A stretch of 64,000 bases of DNA, from positions 25,588 through 89,587 of the forward strand of contig JAYTOY010000074.1 of the NCBI GenBank assembly GCA_043747555.1, given 5' to 3'. A program made the translations under genes and the position numbers. The stretch comes from JAYWDA01 sp043747555. Its GTDB lineage: Bacteria; Bdellovibrionota; Bdellovibrionia; Bdellovibrionales; Bdellovibrionaceae. Each line of letters begins with the position of its first letter. Positions within the stretch are counted from its first letter, which is position 1. The notes beneath the pieces are model-generated. The model did not search any database. It worked only from the letters and a program-made list of their open reading frames with translations, and was not told where the DNA came from. Below, one piece after another: positions 23,359 to 32,082 of this stretch.

Positions 23359-24411
23359 ATGAATGCACCAAATATGTTAAAGATCACAGCGATCCTAAGT
23401 CTTGCTGGACTGATGATGGGCAACACAAACTGCGGCGGTTCTGCGGCCGCTCCTAAAGCTCGTGTCCTTCGTCGCCTTGTCGAGGTCGGCAAAGTCGATG
23501 CTCAGCCCATTCCATTACCCGATAACCAAGTCTTTGATTTGCAATTCGTTATAAACCAGCAGTTCCCAGATGTGTTAGTCGGAACTCGTGAGTTTGCTGT
23601 TATCAATCGAGATATCACCGGCGGCCTAATCGGCGGGGGTTTGACTCCAAAAGACAGCGGTCTTTTACAAAAAATAGGTGTGGTGGCAGAAAAGTGGTAT
23701 GCAACAAAAGATGCTGAATGCCTGATTAGTCTCCCTCAATACAAGTTAAATGGCGTTGTTAATTCCTATGAGTGGGTTTCTGGCGGTGGAATCAGAGTTG
23801 GTTATACGCCTTCTGGTTCAAACGCGATTTCAAACTTAAGCGGCTCTGTTCATTTTGATAAAGCTGAAATGGATCTGACGTTAAGGGCGAAAAACCCTAT
23901 CGATGGCACCATCAGCCGAGTTGCAAATATCACAAAGAATCAGATCAAAACGAAAGTCGCCTTTGACGTCAGCTTTGGTCAGATCAGTATTGGGCCTGAG
24001 TTTTATTATCAAAAAGGCTTAGCCAAAGTGACCAAAGAGGCATTGGAATTAGCGATTAAGGCTTTAAGGACTCAGACAGATCTTCAGCCTTGGCAGACGC
24101 GGGCAGGGGAAATTCAAGATAACTTTATCACTATCGTTGGTGGTGATGACATCAATTTGATGCCTGGGGATCAAGTTTCTTTCCAAAATGCACGCTATCA
24201 GTGGCAAAATGCAGATAAGGTTTGTGACCCGAATTATTATGTGGGCTATGTCCCGGGACAGATTGTGGGTTATGGGGTTGTGACTGATGTGGGAGACCAT
24301 CTTTCTACGGTCAAAATCGATAACAACACTCTTCAAGACGATATCGTGCCTGGCGCCTTGGTTAAGCTTGTAAAAATGGTTGATGCGATTCCGGTTCCTG
24401 TTAAAAAATAA
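23359..24411 (+). CDS. exported hypothetical protein
   Basis: ATG 23359 follows CGGAGGT. The 350-residue protein has an N-terminal signal sequence (hydrophobic ITAILSLAGLMMG) followed by a Cys in NTNCGG; the residues before that Cys do not make a good lipobox. The mature part is beta-rich with Gly-rich turns (GGLIGGGLTP, SGGGIRVGYTPSG) and a C-terminal region reading IVGYGVVTDVGDHLSTVKID that resembles a small beta-domain of surface or flagellar-basal-body proteins. The family is not recognised. It is a single-gene unit with its own terminator. Confidence 0.65.
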   Translation: MNAPNMLKITAILSLAGLMMGNTNCGGSAAAPKARVLRRLVEVGKVDAQPIPLPDNQVFDLQFVINQQFPDVLVGTREFAVINRDITGGLIGGGLTPKDSGLLQKIGVVAEKWYATKDAECLISLPQYKLNGVVNSYEWVSGGGIRVGYTPSGSNAISNLSGSVHFDKAEMDLTLRAKNPIDGTISRVANITKNQIKTKVAFDVSFGQISIGPEFYYQKGLAKVTKEALELAIKALRTQTDLQPWQTRAGEIQDNFITIVGGDDINLMPGDQVSFQNARYQWQNADKVCDPNYYVGYVPGQIVGYGVVTDVGDHLSTVKIDNNTLQDDIVPGALVKLVKMVDAIPVPVKK

Positions 24412-24434
24412 GCTTTAAAATCAGACTCTTAAGC

Positions 24435-24470
24435 GCCCTGTGGAATTTCTAAAACCACGGGGCTTTTCTT
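24435..24470 (+). terminator. intrinsic terminator
   Basis: GCCCTGTGG (24435-24443) pairs with CCACGGGGC (24455-24463) and is followed by TTTTCTT. It ends the exported-protein gene and separates it from the rib cluster. Confidence 0.85.
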
Positions 24471-24476
24471 GCTTCC

Positions 24477-24500
24477 AGGGGTATTCCAGTGTAAACCCCT
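24477..24500 (+). promoter_or_regulatory. hairpin immediately upstream of ribE
   Basis: AGGGGT (24477-24482) and ACCCCT (24495-24500) pair perfectly around 12 bases, three bases before the ribE ATG. There is no Shine-Dalgarno site near that ATG and no FMN-riboswitch consensus. The hairpin might be a control element, or the mRNA may start downstream and be leaderless. Confidence 0.35.
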
Positions 24501-24503
24501 CCC

Positions 24504-25121
24504 ATGTTCTCGGGCATCATCGAATCAGTCGCTGTCATCCAAAAAGTGCAGGAGTTTAATTCTCTTGTTCGTATATGGGTTGAACGACCTCAAAGTTTTA
24601 ATGATTTAAGCATTGGTGATAGCATCGCCGTTGATGGGTGCTGCTTAACGATCGAAGAGTTTAGCGAGCAACACATTCAATTTGCTTTGGGGTTTGAAAC
24701 TCTCACGCTATTAAAAATTAAACCCACGCAATTAGAAAATAAAACAGTTAATTTGGAACGAAGCCTTCGTTTTGGCGATCGCATGCACGGGCATTTAGTT
24801 TCAGGTCATGTTGAAGGACTTGGAATTATTCGCGGTAAAACTTGGCAAGGTGATTCATTGGTATTTCGAATTGAAGTTCCCGCGGCGTTACGTCCAAGTC
24901 TTTGGGCTAAGGGCAGTGTTGCGATGCACGGAGTTTCTTTAACTGTGAACGATGTCGGGGCCAATGACTTTGAAGTTTGTTTGATCCCTGAAACTTTGAA
25001 GCAAACTTGCTTAGCGAAGTTAGAAGTGGGATCCACCGTTCATATTGAAACCGATTATTTAGCTAAAGCTCTTTTTGAAAGATGGAAGTTTTGGCAGAAA
25101 GACAATGGCCATGGCGTTTAA
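24504..25121 (+). CDS. ribE: riboflavin synthase, alpha chain
   Basis: This 205-residue protein has the two tandem lumazine-binding beta-barrels of riboflavin synthase: MFSGIIE at the start, SIAVDGCCLTI in repeat one, GHLVSGHVEG, and AMHGVSLTVND in repeat two. It dismutates 6,7-dimethyl-8-ribityllumazine to riboflavin. The MFSGIIE start is universal in the family, so the ATG at 24504 is secure despite lacking a ribosome site. It overlaps ribBA by 17 bases. Confidence 0.96.
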   Translation: MFSGIIESVAVIQKVQEFNSLVRIWVERPQSFNDLSIGDSIAVDGCCLTIEEFSEQHIQFALGFETLTLLKIKPTQLENKTVNLERSLRFGDRMHGHLVSGHVEGLGIIRGKTWQGDSLVFRIEVPAALRPSLWAKGSVAMHGVSLTVNDVGANDFEVCLIPETLKQTCLAKLEVGSTVHIETDYLAKALFERWKFWQKDNGHGV

Positions 25122-26289
25122 TTCAACAGAAGAGCTGATTGAAGATCTCAAAAATGGTAAGATGGTGATTCTTGTCGACGATGAAGATCGTGAAAATGAA
25201 GGTGACCTTGTTTTGGCCGCTGATCATGTCACTTCGCACGCCATTAATTTTATGGCGATGCAAGCTCGCGGCCTGATTTGCTTGGCTTTAAGTCCTCAGC
25301 AGATTGAACGATTGCAACTGCCGCTGATGGTTCGCGAAGATATGAATCTAACCCCTAATAAAACCGCTTTTACGGTGAGCATCGAAGCCTCGTTCGGAGT
25401 TTCCACTGGAATTTCCACAGCGGACCGAGCCCATACAATTCGTGTTGCCTCCAACCCTGCGGCAAAGCCGGCGGATATCCATATGCCAGGACACATTTTT
25501 CCGATCCGCGCCCAGCATGGGGGAACTTTAAAGCGAGCTGGGCATACTGAGGGTAGCATTGATCTAGCAAAACTCGCCGGTTTAAATCCAGCGGCCGTCA
25601 TTTGTGAAGTGATGAATGAAGATGGCTCTATGGCCCGCGTTCCAGATTTAAAAACATTTGCCCAAAAACATCAGTTAAAGATTGGGACGATCGTTGATTT
25701 AATTCAATACAGGTTACAGCATGAAACATTGATCGAAGAAATTTTCTCTTCACCTTTGCCAGCAGAGTATGGCGATTTCAAAGCCCGAGTTTTCAAAAGC
25801 AAATTAGACGGGATGGAACATTTAGTTTTGCAAAAAGGCGAAATCACTCCGGGGAAAGCGATATTGACTCGAGTGCAGGTTGATAATTACGTGAAAGATT
25901 TATTTTCGAATTTAACCTATCATTCAAACCCCCTGGACGCCGCATTGCAAACGATTGAAGATGAAGGTGAAGGCGTTATTATAATTCTGCGAGGCCACAA
26001 CCGAGCCCATCTTGCCAGTGATGTGAAAACCTTAACCCATCCTGAAGACTCAGGCCGAGCTTTTATTATGGACGAAAAAGATTACGGAATCGGAGCCCAA
26101 ATTCTGCGGGCCTTGGGAATTCATAAAATTCGTTTATTAACTAACAAGCCAGAAAAGAGAACCGGCCTTAAGGCTTTTGAGCTTGAAATTGTCGAAGTGG
26201 TCTCTTTGGATATCGTGCGCAGTTTGAAAGGAGATCAAGATGAAAAAACAGCAACTCAAAATCGGAGTGGTCACAAGTCGCTTCAATAG
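25105..26289 (+). CDS. ribBA: DHBP synthase with degenerate GTP cyclohydrolase II domain
   Basis: The start is one of two close ATGs (25105 or 25111). Residues 1-200 are 3,4-dihydroxy-2-butanone 4-phosphate synthase: VDDEDRENEGDLV, ALSPQQIERL, GVSTGISTADRAHTI, and HIFPIRAQHGGTLKRAGHTEGSIDLA, with the active-site acids present. Residues 205-394 match GTP cyclohydrolase II in order (ALQTIEDEGEGVIIILRG, DYGIGAQILRALGIHKIRLLTNKPEK) but lack the zinc ligands (the usual C...RCDC is replaced by YVKDLFSNLTYHS) and the QEGRGIG loop. This resembles RibBX-type proteins. GTP cyclohydrolase II activity is therefore unlikely and a separate RibA should exist elsewhere. Confidence 0.9.
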   Translation: MAMAFNSTEELIEDLKNGKMVILVDDEDRENEGDLVLAADHVTSHAINFMAMQARGLICLALSPQQIERLQLPLMVREDMNLTPNKTAFTVSIEASFGVSTGISTADRAHTIRVASNPAAKPADIHMPGHIFPIRAQHGGTLKRAGHTEGSIDLAKLAGLNPAAVICEVMNEDGSMARVPDLKTFAQKHQLKIGTIVDLIQYRLQHETLIEEIFSSPLPAEYGDFKARVFKSKLDGMEHLVLQKGEITPGKAILTRVQVDNYVKDLFSNLTYHSNPLDAALQTIEDEGEGVIIILRGHNRAHLASDVKTLTHPEDSGRAFIMDEKDYGIGAQILRALGIHKIRLLTNKPEKRTGLKAFELEIVEVVSLDIVRSLKGDQDEKTATQNRSGHKSLQ

Positions 26290-26707
26290 CGAGATCACAG
26301 AAAAGCTAGAGGACGGAGCATTTCAATATTTAGAAGATTGCAATGCCCAGATTTTAGCTGTGCGTGTACCTGGTGCTATTGAAATTCCTTTGGCTGCGCA
26401 AGCACTCCTTGATCAAGGGTGCGATGGGGTCGTTGTTTGCGGTGCTGTCATTCGTGGCGATACCTCTCACTATGATTTAGTTTGCAACAGTGTTGAAAGA
26501 GGAATCACCCAGTTGATGCTTGATTACAAAAGGCCCATCGGCTTTGGTGTAATTACAACCGAAAATGACGAGCAAGCTGAAGCCCGAGCTGGTGGGAAAC
26601 ATGGTAATAAAGGTCAAGAGGCCGCCCAGGTCACCGTCGAGATGGTTGGCCTCCTAAAAGATCTTAAGAAAAAACCTGTGAAAAAGGCTTCAAAATCTAA
26701 AAAATGA
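26240..26707 (+). CDS. ribH: 6,7-dimethyl-8-ribityllumazine synthase
   Basis: This 155-residue lumazine synthase shows SRFNSEIT, VPGAIEIPLAA, GAVIRGDTSHYDLVCN (with the catalytic His) and PIGFGVITTENDEQA. It condenses DHBP with the ribitylamino-pyrimidine. AAGGAGATCAAG precedes its ATG inside ribBA, giving a 50-base overlap. A Lys/Ser-rich tail (KKPVKKASKSKK) extends beyond the usual C-terminus. Confidence 0.96.
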   Translation: MKKQQLKIGVVTSRFNSEITEKLEDGAFQYLEDCNAQILAVRVPGAIEIPLAAQALLDQGCDGVVVCGAVIRGDTSHYDLVCNSVERGITQLMLDYKRPIGFGVITTENDEQAEARAGGKHGNKGQEAAQVTVEMVGLLKDLKKKPVKKASKSKK

Positions 26708-28983
26708 ATAAAGAAAAACCGCCCGAAGAATTAAAAATGCCGGATAAAAACGAAGCTTCGCAAGAATTTGCTGAAGCCAGGCCGTCGTTAGAACAAAAAA
26801 AACGCCGGCGAGAAATTTTCGTAGCCTTTTTACTTTCGTTTATTATTGTAGTCTTCGGATGGTTTGAAGTGCGCCTATGGGGTGTTAGCCATAAACTTCA
26901 AAACAGCATTTTTTTCATCGGCCTAGTTAATTTCAATATAGTTATTTTGCTTTTGCTATTATTTTTAATTTTTAGGAACGTCGTTAAGGTATTTGTTGAA
27001 CGCCAGGGCAAAGTTTTTGGGAGCAGTTTAAAAGCAAAGCTGATCACTTCTTTTGTTTCATTCAGCACGATCCCAACGATCCTTATGTTTATTATTTCGG
27101 TTTTTTATATCAACTTTAGTTTTGATAAATGGTTTAGCGTTAAGATGATCAGCATTTTGCGAAGCTCTTTAGAAGTGCAGCAAGAATATTACTTTTCAGC
27201 GAAAAAGAAAAACTATCACTTTGCTCACGAAATTGCTTCTCGGGTGAAACCTCTGATGAATGAATATAAAATCAAAGAGACCCTTCAAACTCTGCGCCGG
27301 GAGTTTGCCCTGGATGCGGTTGAGTATTATCCATCCATGTTTGGCGGGCGAGTTTCAGCGATTAGGTCTGACGACAGTTTTGCAGGCTTGTCTGAGTTTC
27401 CGCCAGTTTCGCTGGATTTTTTGCAAAAGGGAATCGTTGATCAAGTTGAGAGCAGTACGATCCATCAGTTTGGCGATGGAAACTTAGTACGAGTTGTTGT
27501 TCCCGTCAGTAGTGATCCGAAAAATGGCAATCGCAGAAAAGCGGCCATTGTCGTCTCAAGCTTTGTTCCGATTTCGCTGATCTCTCAGATGAATGATGTT
27601 TCGACCGCCTACAACGAACTGCAAGATGTGAATCCTTTAGAATACCCTCTGAAATCAATTTACATGATTATTTTAATTTTAATCACCTTTGTGATTCTTT
27701 TGGCGGCGACGTGGTTCGGCTTTCACTTGGCCAGGCAACTGGCCGTGCCACTGGTGCAATTGGGGCTTGCGACCCGCCGGGTGGCTGGCGGTGATTACGC
27801 CCAGCTAGAAATTAAATCGGGCAGTGAAGAAATTTCGACTCTAATTTCTAGTTTTAATCAGATGACCAGAAACTTAGAAGGGTCAGAAACGAGTCTTAAA
27901 GAAACCGTAAAATATGTTGAAGTGGTACTTGCTAATGTTAGTACGGGCGTTATTTCAGTGGATAAAAATGGCAAGATTCAAACCATCAATCGTCATGCAG
28001 GGCAGCTTTTAAAAATCGACCCCAGCGTGTTCATCAACCGGCCTGTTCGAGATCTATTAACGTTAGGGTATTTTAGAACATTTTCAGAAATGTTAAAGAC
28101 CATGCAGGAACACAGAATTGAAAGCATTCAGAAAGAATTTAAAGTAAACATTAATGGGGAATCGGTTCCTTTGCTGATGAACCTTTCCTTATTAAAAGAC
28201 GAGCAAGGTTTAGAAATTGGAAAAATATTAGTGTTTGATGACTTAACCCCAATTGTTAACGTTCAGAGAGCCGCAGCTTGGACAGAAGTCGCTCGTCGAA
28301 TTGCTCACGAAATTAAGAATCCACTGACTCCGATTAAGCTTTCGGCAGAGCGCTTAAGAAAAAAATTCGGCGAAACAATTAAAGATCCAGCTTTTGACGA
28401 ATGCACGCTCATGATCATTCGACAGACAGATGATCTTAAAAACCTGGTGAATGAGTTTGCCCAGTTTGCAAGATTACCGCAGAGCAGACCTGTCGTTGGG
28501 TCTCTGAATGCGGTGGTGACCCAGTCCTTGGATATTTTTCGCCAGGGGCACAGTGAAATCAAATTTATTCTAGATTTTGATTCACGCTTACCAGATTTCA
28601 AGTTTGATCCCGACCAAATTCGTCGTGTTCTGGTCAATTTAATTGATAATGCGGTAGCCGCGAGCCAAAAAGAAATGCAGCCAGAAATAAAAGTTCAAAC
28701 TAAATTTGAAGTGGATTTAAGAATAGCTCGATTAAGTGTTATGGATAATGGCGAAGGAATTCCCTCTGAAGATCGCCAAAGAATTTTTGAACCTTATTAC
28801 AGTACAAAAGAAAGTGGTACAGGCTTAGGCCTGGCCATCGTCAAAAGAATCGTTGAAGATCATAATGGGTTTATTCGAGCCACCTCGAATGACCCAAGAG
28901 GCACAAAAATGGTGATTGAATTTCCCTTAAGCCAAACGGCTGCGTGGATTCCCACCGATGTTGAAAAGGCGGGTCGCTCATGA
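26704..28983 (+). CDS. ntrY: NtrY-type transmembrane sensor histidine kinase
   Basis: This 759-residue kinase has membrane segments near the N-terminus (about 38-57, 65-100, 105-140) and again near 315-340, with a periplasmic sensing region between them. Then come HAMP (about 345-400), PAS (about 405-510), HisKA with phospho-His535 in RIAHEIKNPLTP, and HATPase (NLIDNAVAAS, DNGEGIP, GTGLGLAIVKRI). The topology matches NtrY, partner of NtrX, linked to nitrogen, redox or envelope responses in other bacteria. It overlaps ribH by four bases (ATGA) and ntrX by four. Confidence 0.9.
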   Translation: MNKEKPPEELKMPDKNEASQEFAEARPSLEQKKRRREIFVAFLLSFIIVVFGWFEVRLWGVSHKLQNSIFFIGLVNFNIVILLLLLFLIFRNVVKVFVERQGKVFGSSLKAKLITSFVSFSTIPTILMFIISVFYINFSFDKWFSVKMISILRSSLEVQQEYYFSAKKKNYHFAHEIASRVKPLMNEYKIKETLQTLRREFALDAVEYYPSMFGGRVSAIRSDDSFAGLSEFPPVSLDFLQKGIVDQVESSTIHQFGDGNLVRVVVPVSSDPKNGNRRKAAIVVSSFVPISLISQMNDVSTAYNELQDVNPLEYPLKSIYMIILILITFVILLAATWFGFHLARQLAVPLVQLGLATRRVAGGDYAQLEIKSGSEEISTLISSFNQMTRNLEGSETSLKETVKYVEVVLANVSTGVISVDKNGKIQTINRHAGQLLKIDPSVFINRPVRDLLTLGYFRTFSEMLKTMQEHRIESIQKEFKVNINGESVPLLMNLSLLKDEQGLEIGKILVFDDLTPIVNVQRAAAWTEVARRIAHEIKNPLTPIKLSAERLRKKFGETIKDPAFDECTLMIIRQTDDLKNLVNEFAQFARLPQSRPVVGSLNAVVTQSLDIFRQGHSEIKFILDFDSRLPDFKFDPDQIRRVLVNLIDNAVAASQKEMQPEIKVQTKFEVDLRIARLSVMDNGEGIPSEDRQRIFEPYYSTKESGTGLGLAIVKRIVEDHNGFIRATSNDPRGTKMVIEFPLSQTAAWIPTDVEKAGRS

Positions 28984-30353
28984 GCACAGAAAATAGTTTA
29001 ATAAAAATTTTAATCATTGATGATGAATCTGCCATTCGTGAAGTGTTGTCAGCCACACTCCGCGATGAAGGCTTCACTGTGTCGACAGCTGAAGACGGTG
29101 AAAAAGGCTTAAAGGCCCTTAAAGAAATCCAACCCGATATTGTGTTTTTAGATATTTGGATGCCTGGCAGTCTGGATGGTATCGAAGTTTTAACTCGGGC
29201 AAGGCACATGTACCCACAAATTGATTTCGTGATGATTTCTGGTCACGGCACTATTGAAACCGCTGTAAAAGCAACTAAGCTGGGAGCTTGGGATTTTATT
29301 GAAAAGCCACTTTCTGTGGATAAAATCAATATCGTGATTTCCAACATTATTAGCTATCAACAAGAAAAAGAAGAAAAGGTCTTACTTTTAAATAAGCTTC
29401 GCAAAAGTATTGCGTTGATCGGTGAGGCTCCGGCCTTGATTCAGATCAAGCAAATTATTTCCCGAATTGCACCGACACCATCTTGGGTTTTAATTTCTGG
29501 CGAGTCTGGCGTGGGTAAAGAGCTGGTCGCTCAGAATATTCATTATATGAGCCCGCGGGCCAGCCGTCCATTTGTGGATATTAATTGCGCTGCCATCCCT
29601 GAGGATTTGCTAGAGAGCGAAATTTTTGGTATCGAAAAAGGCGCCTATCCGGGTGTCGAGAAAATTAAAAAGGGTAAGCTTGACCTTGGCGCCGGTGGAA
29701 CATTATTTATTGAAGAAATTTCCGAGATGAACTTGGCAGTTCAAGCAAAGCTACTAAGGTATTTGCAAGAAAAAAAATATCAGCGCTTTGGTGGTGGTGT
29801 TTTTGTTGAAAACGATGTGCGTGTGATCGCAGCTTCGTCAAAAGATCTTGAACGCGAAATGAAGGCCGGAAAGTTTCGGGAAGATTTGTATTATCGTCTG
29901 AATGTGATTCCATTTAAAATTCCAGCTTTGCGAGAAAGGCCTGAAGATATCGCTGTGCTAGCTTCGTACTTTGGCGATCACTTTGCCAAAGACAGTGGTT
30001 ACATGAAAAAGATTTTTTCTGAAAAAGCCATTGAGAAAATGCGCGAGTACGGTTGGCCGGGCAATGCGCGAGAACTGAAAAATTTTATTGAGAGAGTGTA
30101 TATTTTAACGCCCGGTGAATTCATCGACGTTCATGATCTGCGATTTGCTGGCCTAATGGATATCGGAGAGACTGAAGATATGTCGGAAGATATGAAAACC
30201 TTCCGGGAAGCTCGGGCTAAATTTGAAAAGGAATACCTCTTAAAGAAAATAGAAGAAAATGGCGGCAATATTTCTAAGACGGCTGAAGTGATTGGCTTAG
30301 AACGAAGTTATTTACATCGTAAAATTAAAGCCTATGGTATCGAAGTCAGCTAA
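28980..30353 (+). CDS. ntrX: NtrX-type response regulator with degenerate sigma-54 loop
   Basis: This 457-residue regulator has a receiver domain (phospho-Asp58 in FLDIWMPG), an AAA+ domain (Walker A GESGVGKE) and a C-terminal Fis-type helix-turn-helix (NISKTAEVIGLERSYLHRKI). The sigma-54 contact loop normally reading GAFTGA is GAYPGV, and the Walker B acidic pair is EE (LFIEEISEM) instead of DE. It may thus regulate without sigma-54, as some NtrX proteins do. It is coupled to ntrY by ATGA overlap. Confidence 0.9.
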   Translation: MSTENSLIKILIIDDESAIREVLSATLRDEGFTVSTAEDGEKGLKALKEIQPDIVFLDIWMPGSLDGIEVLTRARHMYPQIDFVMISGHGTIETAVKATKLGAWDFIEKPLSVDKINIVISNIISYQQEKEEKVLLLNKLRKSIALIGEAPALIQIKQIISRIAPTPSWVLISGESGVGKELVAQNIHYMSPRASRPFVDINCAAIPEDLLESEIFGIEKGAYPGVEKIKKGKLDLGAGGTLFIEEISEMNLAVQAKLLRYLQEKKYQRFGGGVFVENDVRVIAASSKDLEREMKAGKFREDLYYRLNVIPFKIPALRERPEDIAVLASYFGDHFAKDSGYMKKIFSEKAIEKMREYGWPGNARELKNFIERVYILTPGEFIDVHDLRFAGLMDIGETEDMSEDMKTFREARAKFEKEYLLKKIEENGGNISKTAEVIGLERSYLHRKIKAYGIEVS

Positions 30354-30490
30354 CAATAATTCTTTGTCTTAACAAATTCAGGATTAACTGACTTAAAATA
30401 ATTGAAGATATCGTCAATATACGTGCCCATTTTGGCTAAACTTTCCGCAGATTTTAAATGTTCAATTAAAAAACACACAGTTATATTCAT
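30350..30490 (-). CDS. possible 46-residue protein
   Basis: A short leftward ORF begins ATG at 30490 (MNITVCFLIEHLKSAES...) and ends TAG over the ntrX stop. Composition is protein-like (amphipathic helix, DDIFNYF) but there is no good ribosome site. It fills half of a 277-base gap otherwise without genes. It could be chance. Confidence 0.25.
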   Translation of the reverse strand: MNITVCFLIEHLKSAESLAKMGTYIDDIFNYFKSVNPEFVKTKNYC

Positions 30491-30629
30491 AACTTAATAT
30501 CCGAAAAACAAATGCAACGAAGTCTTCATAAATGTTTGTTTAAGGGCGTCAGACCCTTGACCCAATCTTTATTTTTGAGAAAGGTGAAAGTGTATTTTGA
30601 AAGTTCATTAACTTTAAACGGAGGATTAA

Positions 30630-31343
30630 ATGAAAATTGCATCTATTATGAGTCTATGTTTCATGGCTGGGATATCCGCATTTGCGTTAGAAGACACTAA
30701 CGCCACTTCATCGACCACGATCAAGGAAATGCAGAACGCCCCAAATATCAGCGACCGGTCCGTAAGAACTAGCGGACGTGCTAAAGACGCCAATACAGGC
30801 ATGGCAGCACCTGTCACCGGATCTGAAGCGGGTATTAGACATATGAATGATAATATGGCTGACCACACGCCCGCATGGCGCCGTCAGCAGGATAAAATGA
30901 AAAACGCCCGTAATCACCGTCGCCCTACTAACAAAGTCACTCGTGACAGAGATAATTATGGTTATGGCACTGGCATCACTGGTGCGACAGTTGCTCCGGC
31001 GAACACCAAGGTTAAAACGACCACTCAAACAACGACGAATGCAGAAGCTCCAAATTCATATGGTGCGGCGGGAACTCCCACAGGCAATGATCGAAACTTG
31101 ACAGCAGGTGATCAGTCTAAGAACCAAAAGGACTTAGAAATAACTCGACAGATTCGGCAGGGGTTAATGGCTCAAAAAGATTTGTCGACTCGAGCTCATA
31201 ATCTGACGGTGGTTTCTGAAAATGGTGTTGTGACTCTTCGAGGAACCGTCCCTAACGATTCTGAAAAAACAAGTGCCGAGCAAATCGCCCGTGGTGTTAC
31301 AGGCGTGGCTTCAATCACAAATTTAATTCAAGTCAGCAAATAA
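30630..31343 (+). CDS. exported BON-domain protein
   Basis: ATG 30630 follows CGGAGG. The 237-residue protein has a signal peptide (ends SAFALED), a long Thr/Asn/Gly-rich low-complexity region, and a C-terminal BON domain (about 165-237: LEITRQIRQGLMAQKDLSTRAHNLTVVSENGVVTLRGTVP...GVASITNLIQV). BON domains bind phospholipid and occur in OsmY-like periplasmic stress proteins. It precedes the YflT-like gene by 43 bases, probably in one stress-related transcript. Confidence 0.8.
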   Translation: MKIASIMSLCFMAGISAFALEDTNATSSTTIKEMQNAPNISDRSVRTSGRAKDANTGMAAPVTGSEAGIRHMNDNMADHTPAWRRQQDKMKNARNHRRPTNKVTRDRDNYGYGTGITGATVAPANTKVKTTTQTTTNAEAPNSYGAAGTPTGNDRNLTAGDQSKNQKDLEITRQIRQGLMAQKDLSTRAHNLTVVSENGVVTLRGTVPNDSEKTSAEQIARGVTGVASITNLIQVSK

Positions 31344-31386
31344 ATTTTTAACTGATAAATTTTAACTACGAAACAAGGGAGATAAA

Positions 31387-31995
31387 ATGAAAAAAGGTAA
31401 TAAAGTTGTTCTAGGAATTTTTGATGGTCGTTCGCAAGTCGAATCATGTGTTGATATGTTAAAAAGGGCAGGTTTTAGAAATTCTGATGTTTCTGTTCTT
31501 TTACCAGAGATGGGCGATACTAAATCTTTCGCCCATGAGAAAAACACAAAAGCTCCCGAAGGAGCGACAACTGGAACAGGTATTGGCGCTATCCTTGGTG
31601 GAACACTGGGATGGTTGGTCGGTGCGGGCGTGATTGCTACAATTCCGGTTTTAGGCCCTTTCGTTGCGGCTGGTCCGATCATGGCGGCCCTGGCAGGTGC
31701 AGCTACTGGCGGAGCGGCGGGTGGTTTAGCAGGAACTCTGATTGGCTTCGGAATTCCAGAATATGAAGCTAAACGCTATGAAACTTTCGTTTCTAAAGGT
31801 GGAATTTTGTTATCGGTTCATTGTGACGACGGCACTTGGTGCGACAAAGCAAAAGATATGCTTGAGCAGTGCGGAGCTCATGATATTAGCTCTACCACCG
31901 AGAGTGATGCCGACAAAGATATGAAGGATGTCGATTTAAGTGCTCGCAGTAATATGGGCACTTCTTCTACAGATATTCGTAACCCAATTCGCTAG
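31387..31995 (+). CDS. YflT/general-stress-like protein with Gly-Ala hydrophobic segment
   Basis: This 202-residue protein starts with a YflT-like module (VVLGIFDGRSQVESCVDMLKRAGFRNSDVSVLLPE), then a long Gly/Ala-rich hydrophobic stretch (about 60-120: GTGIGAILGGTLGWLVGAG... GAATGGAAGGLAGTLIG) like membrane glycine-zipper hairpins. A second half follows with a repeated fold (YEAKRYETFVSKGGILLSVHCDD...AKDMLEQCGAHDI). Similar proteins accumulate in stress. It follows the BON gene and ends at a strong terminator. Confidence 0.7.
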   Translation: MKKGNKVVLGIFDGRSQVESCVDMLKRAGFRNSDVSVLLPEMGDTKSFAHEKNTKAPEGATTGTGIGAILGGTLGWLVGAGVIATIPVLGPFVAAGPIMAALAGAATGGAAGGLAGTLIGFGIPEYEAKRYETFVSKGGILLSVHCDDGTWCDKAKDMLEQCGAHDISSTTESDADKDMKDVDLSARSNMGTSSTDIRNPIR

Positions 31996-32002
31996 TTTAA
32001 CC

Positions 32003-32037
32003 AAAAGAAGAGGGTCCTGGATCCTCTTCTTTTTTTG
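32003..32037 (+). terminator. intrinsic terminator
   Basis: AGAAGAGG (32006-32013) pairs with CCTCTTCT (32023-32030), preceded by As and followed by seven Ts. It ends the BON/YflT-like unit. Confidence 0.93.
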
Positions 32038-32082
32038 CCTCTCCCCCCGACTGTGTGATACCTCTAAGGTCTAGAGGTGATT

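Noticed and set aside
24412..24503. FMN riboswitch before ribE
   Set aside because: No RFN consensus or multi-stem junction is present; only a terminator and a 6-bp hairpin fit in 92 bases.
30512..30700. Rightward 62-codon ORF overlapping the BON gene
   Set aside because: No ribosome site, unnatural composition, and it overlaps a well-supported signal-peptide gene.
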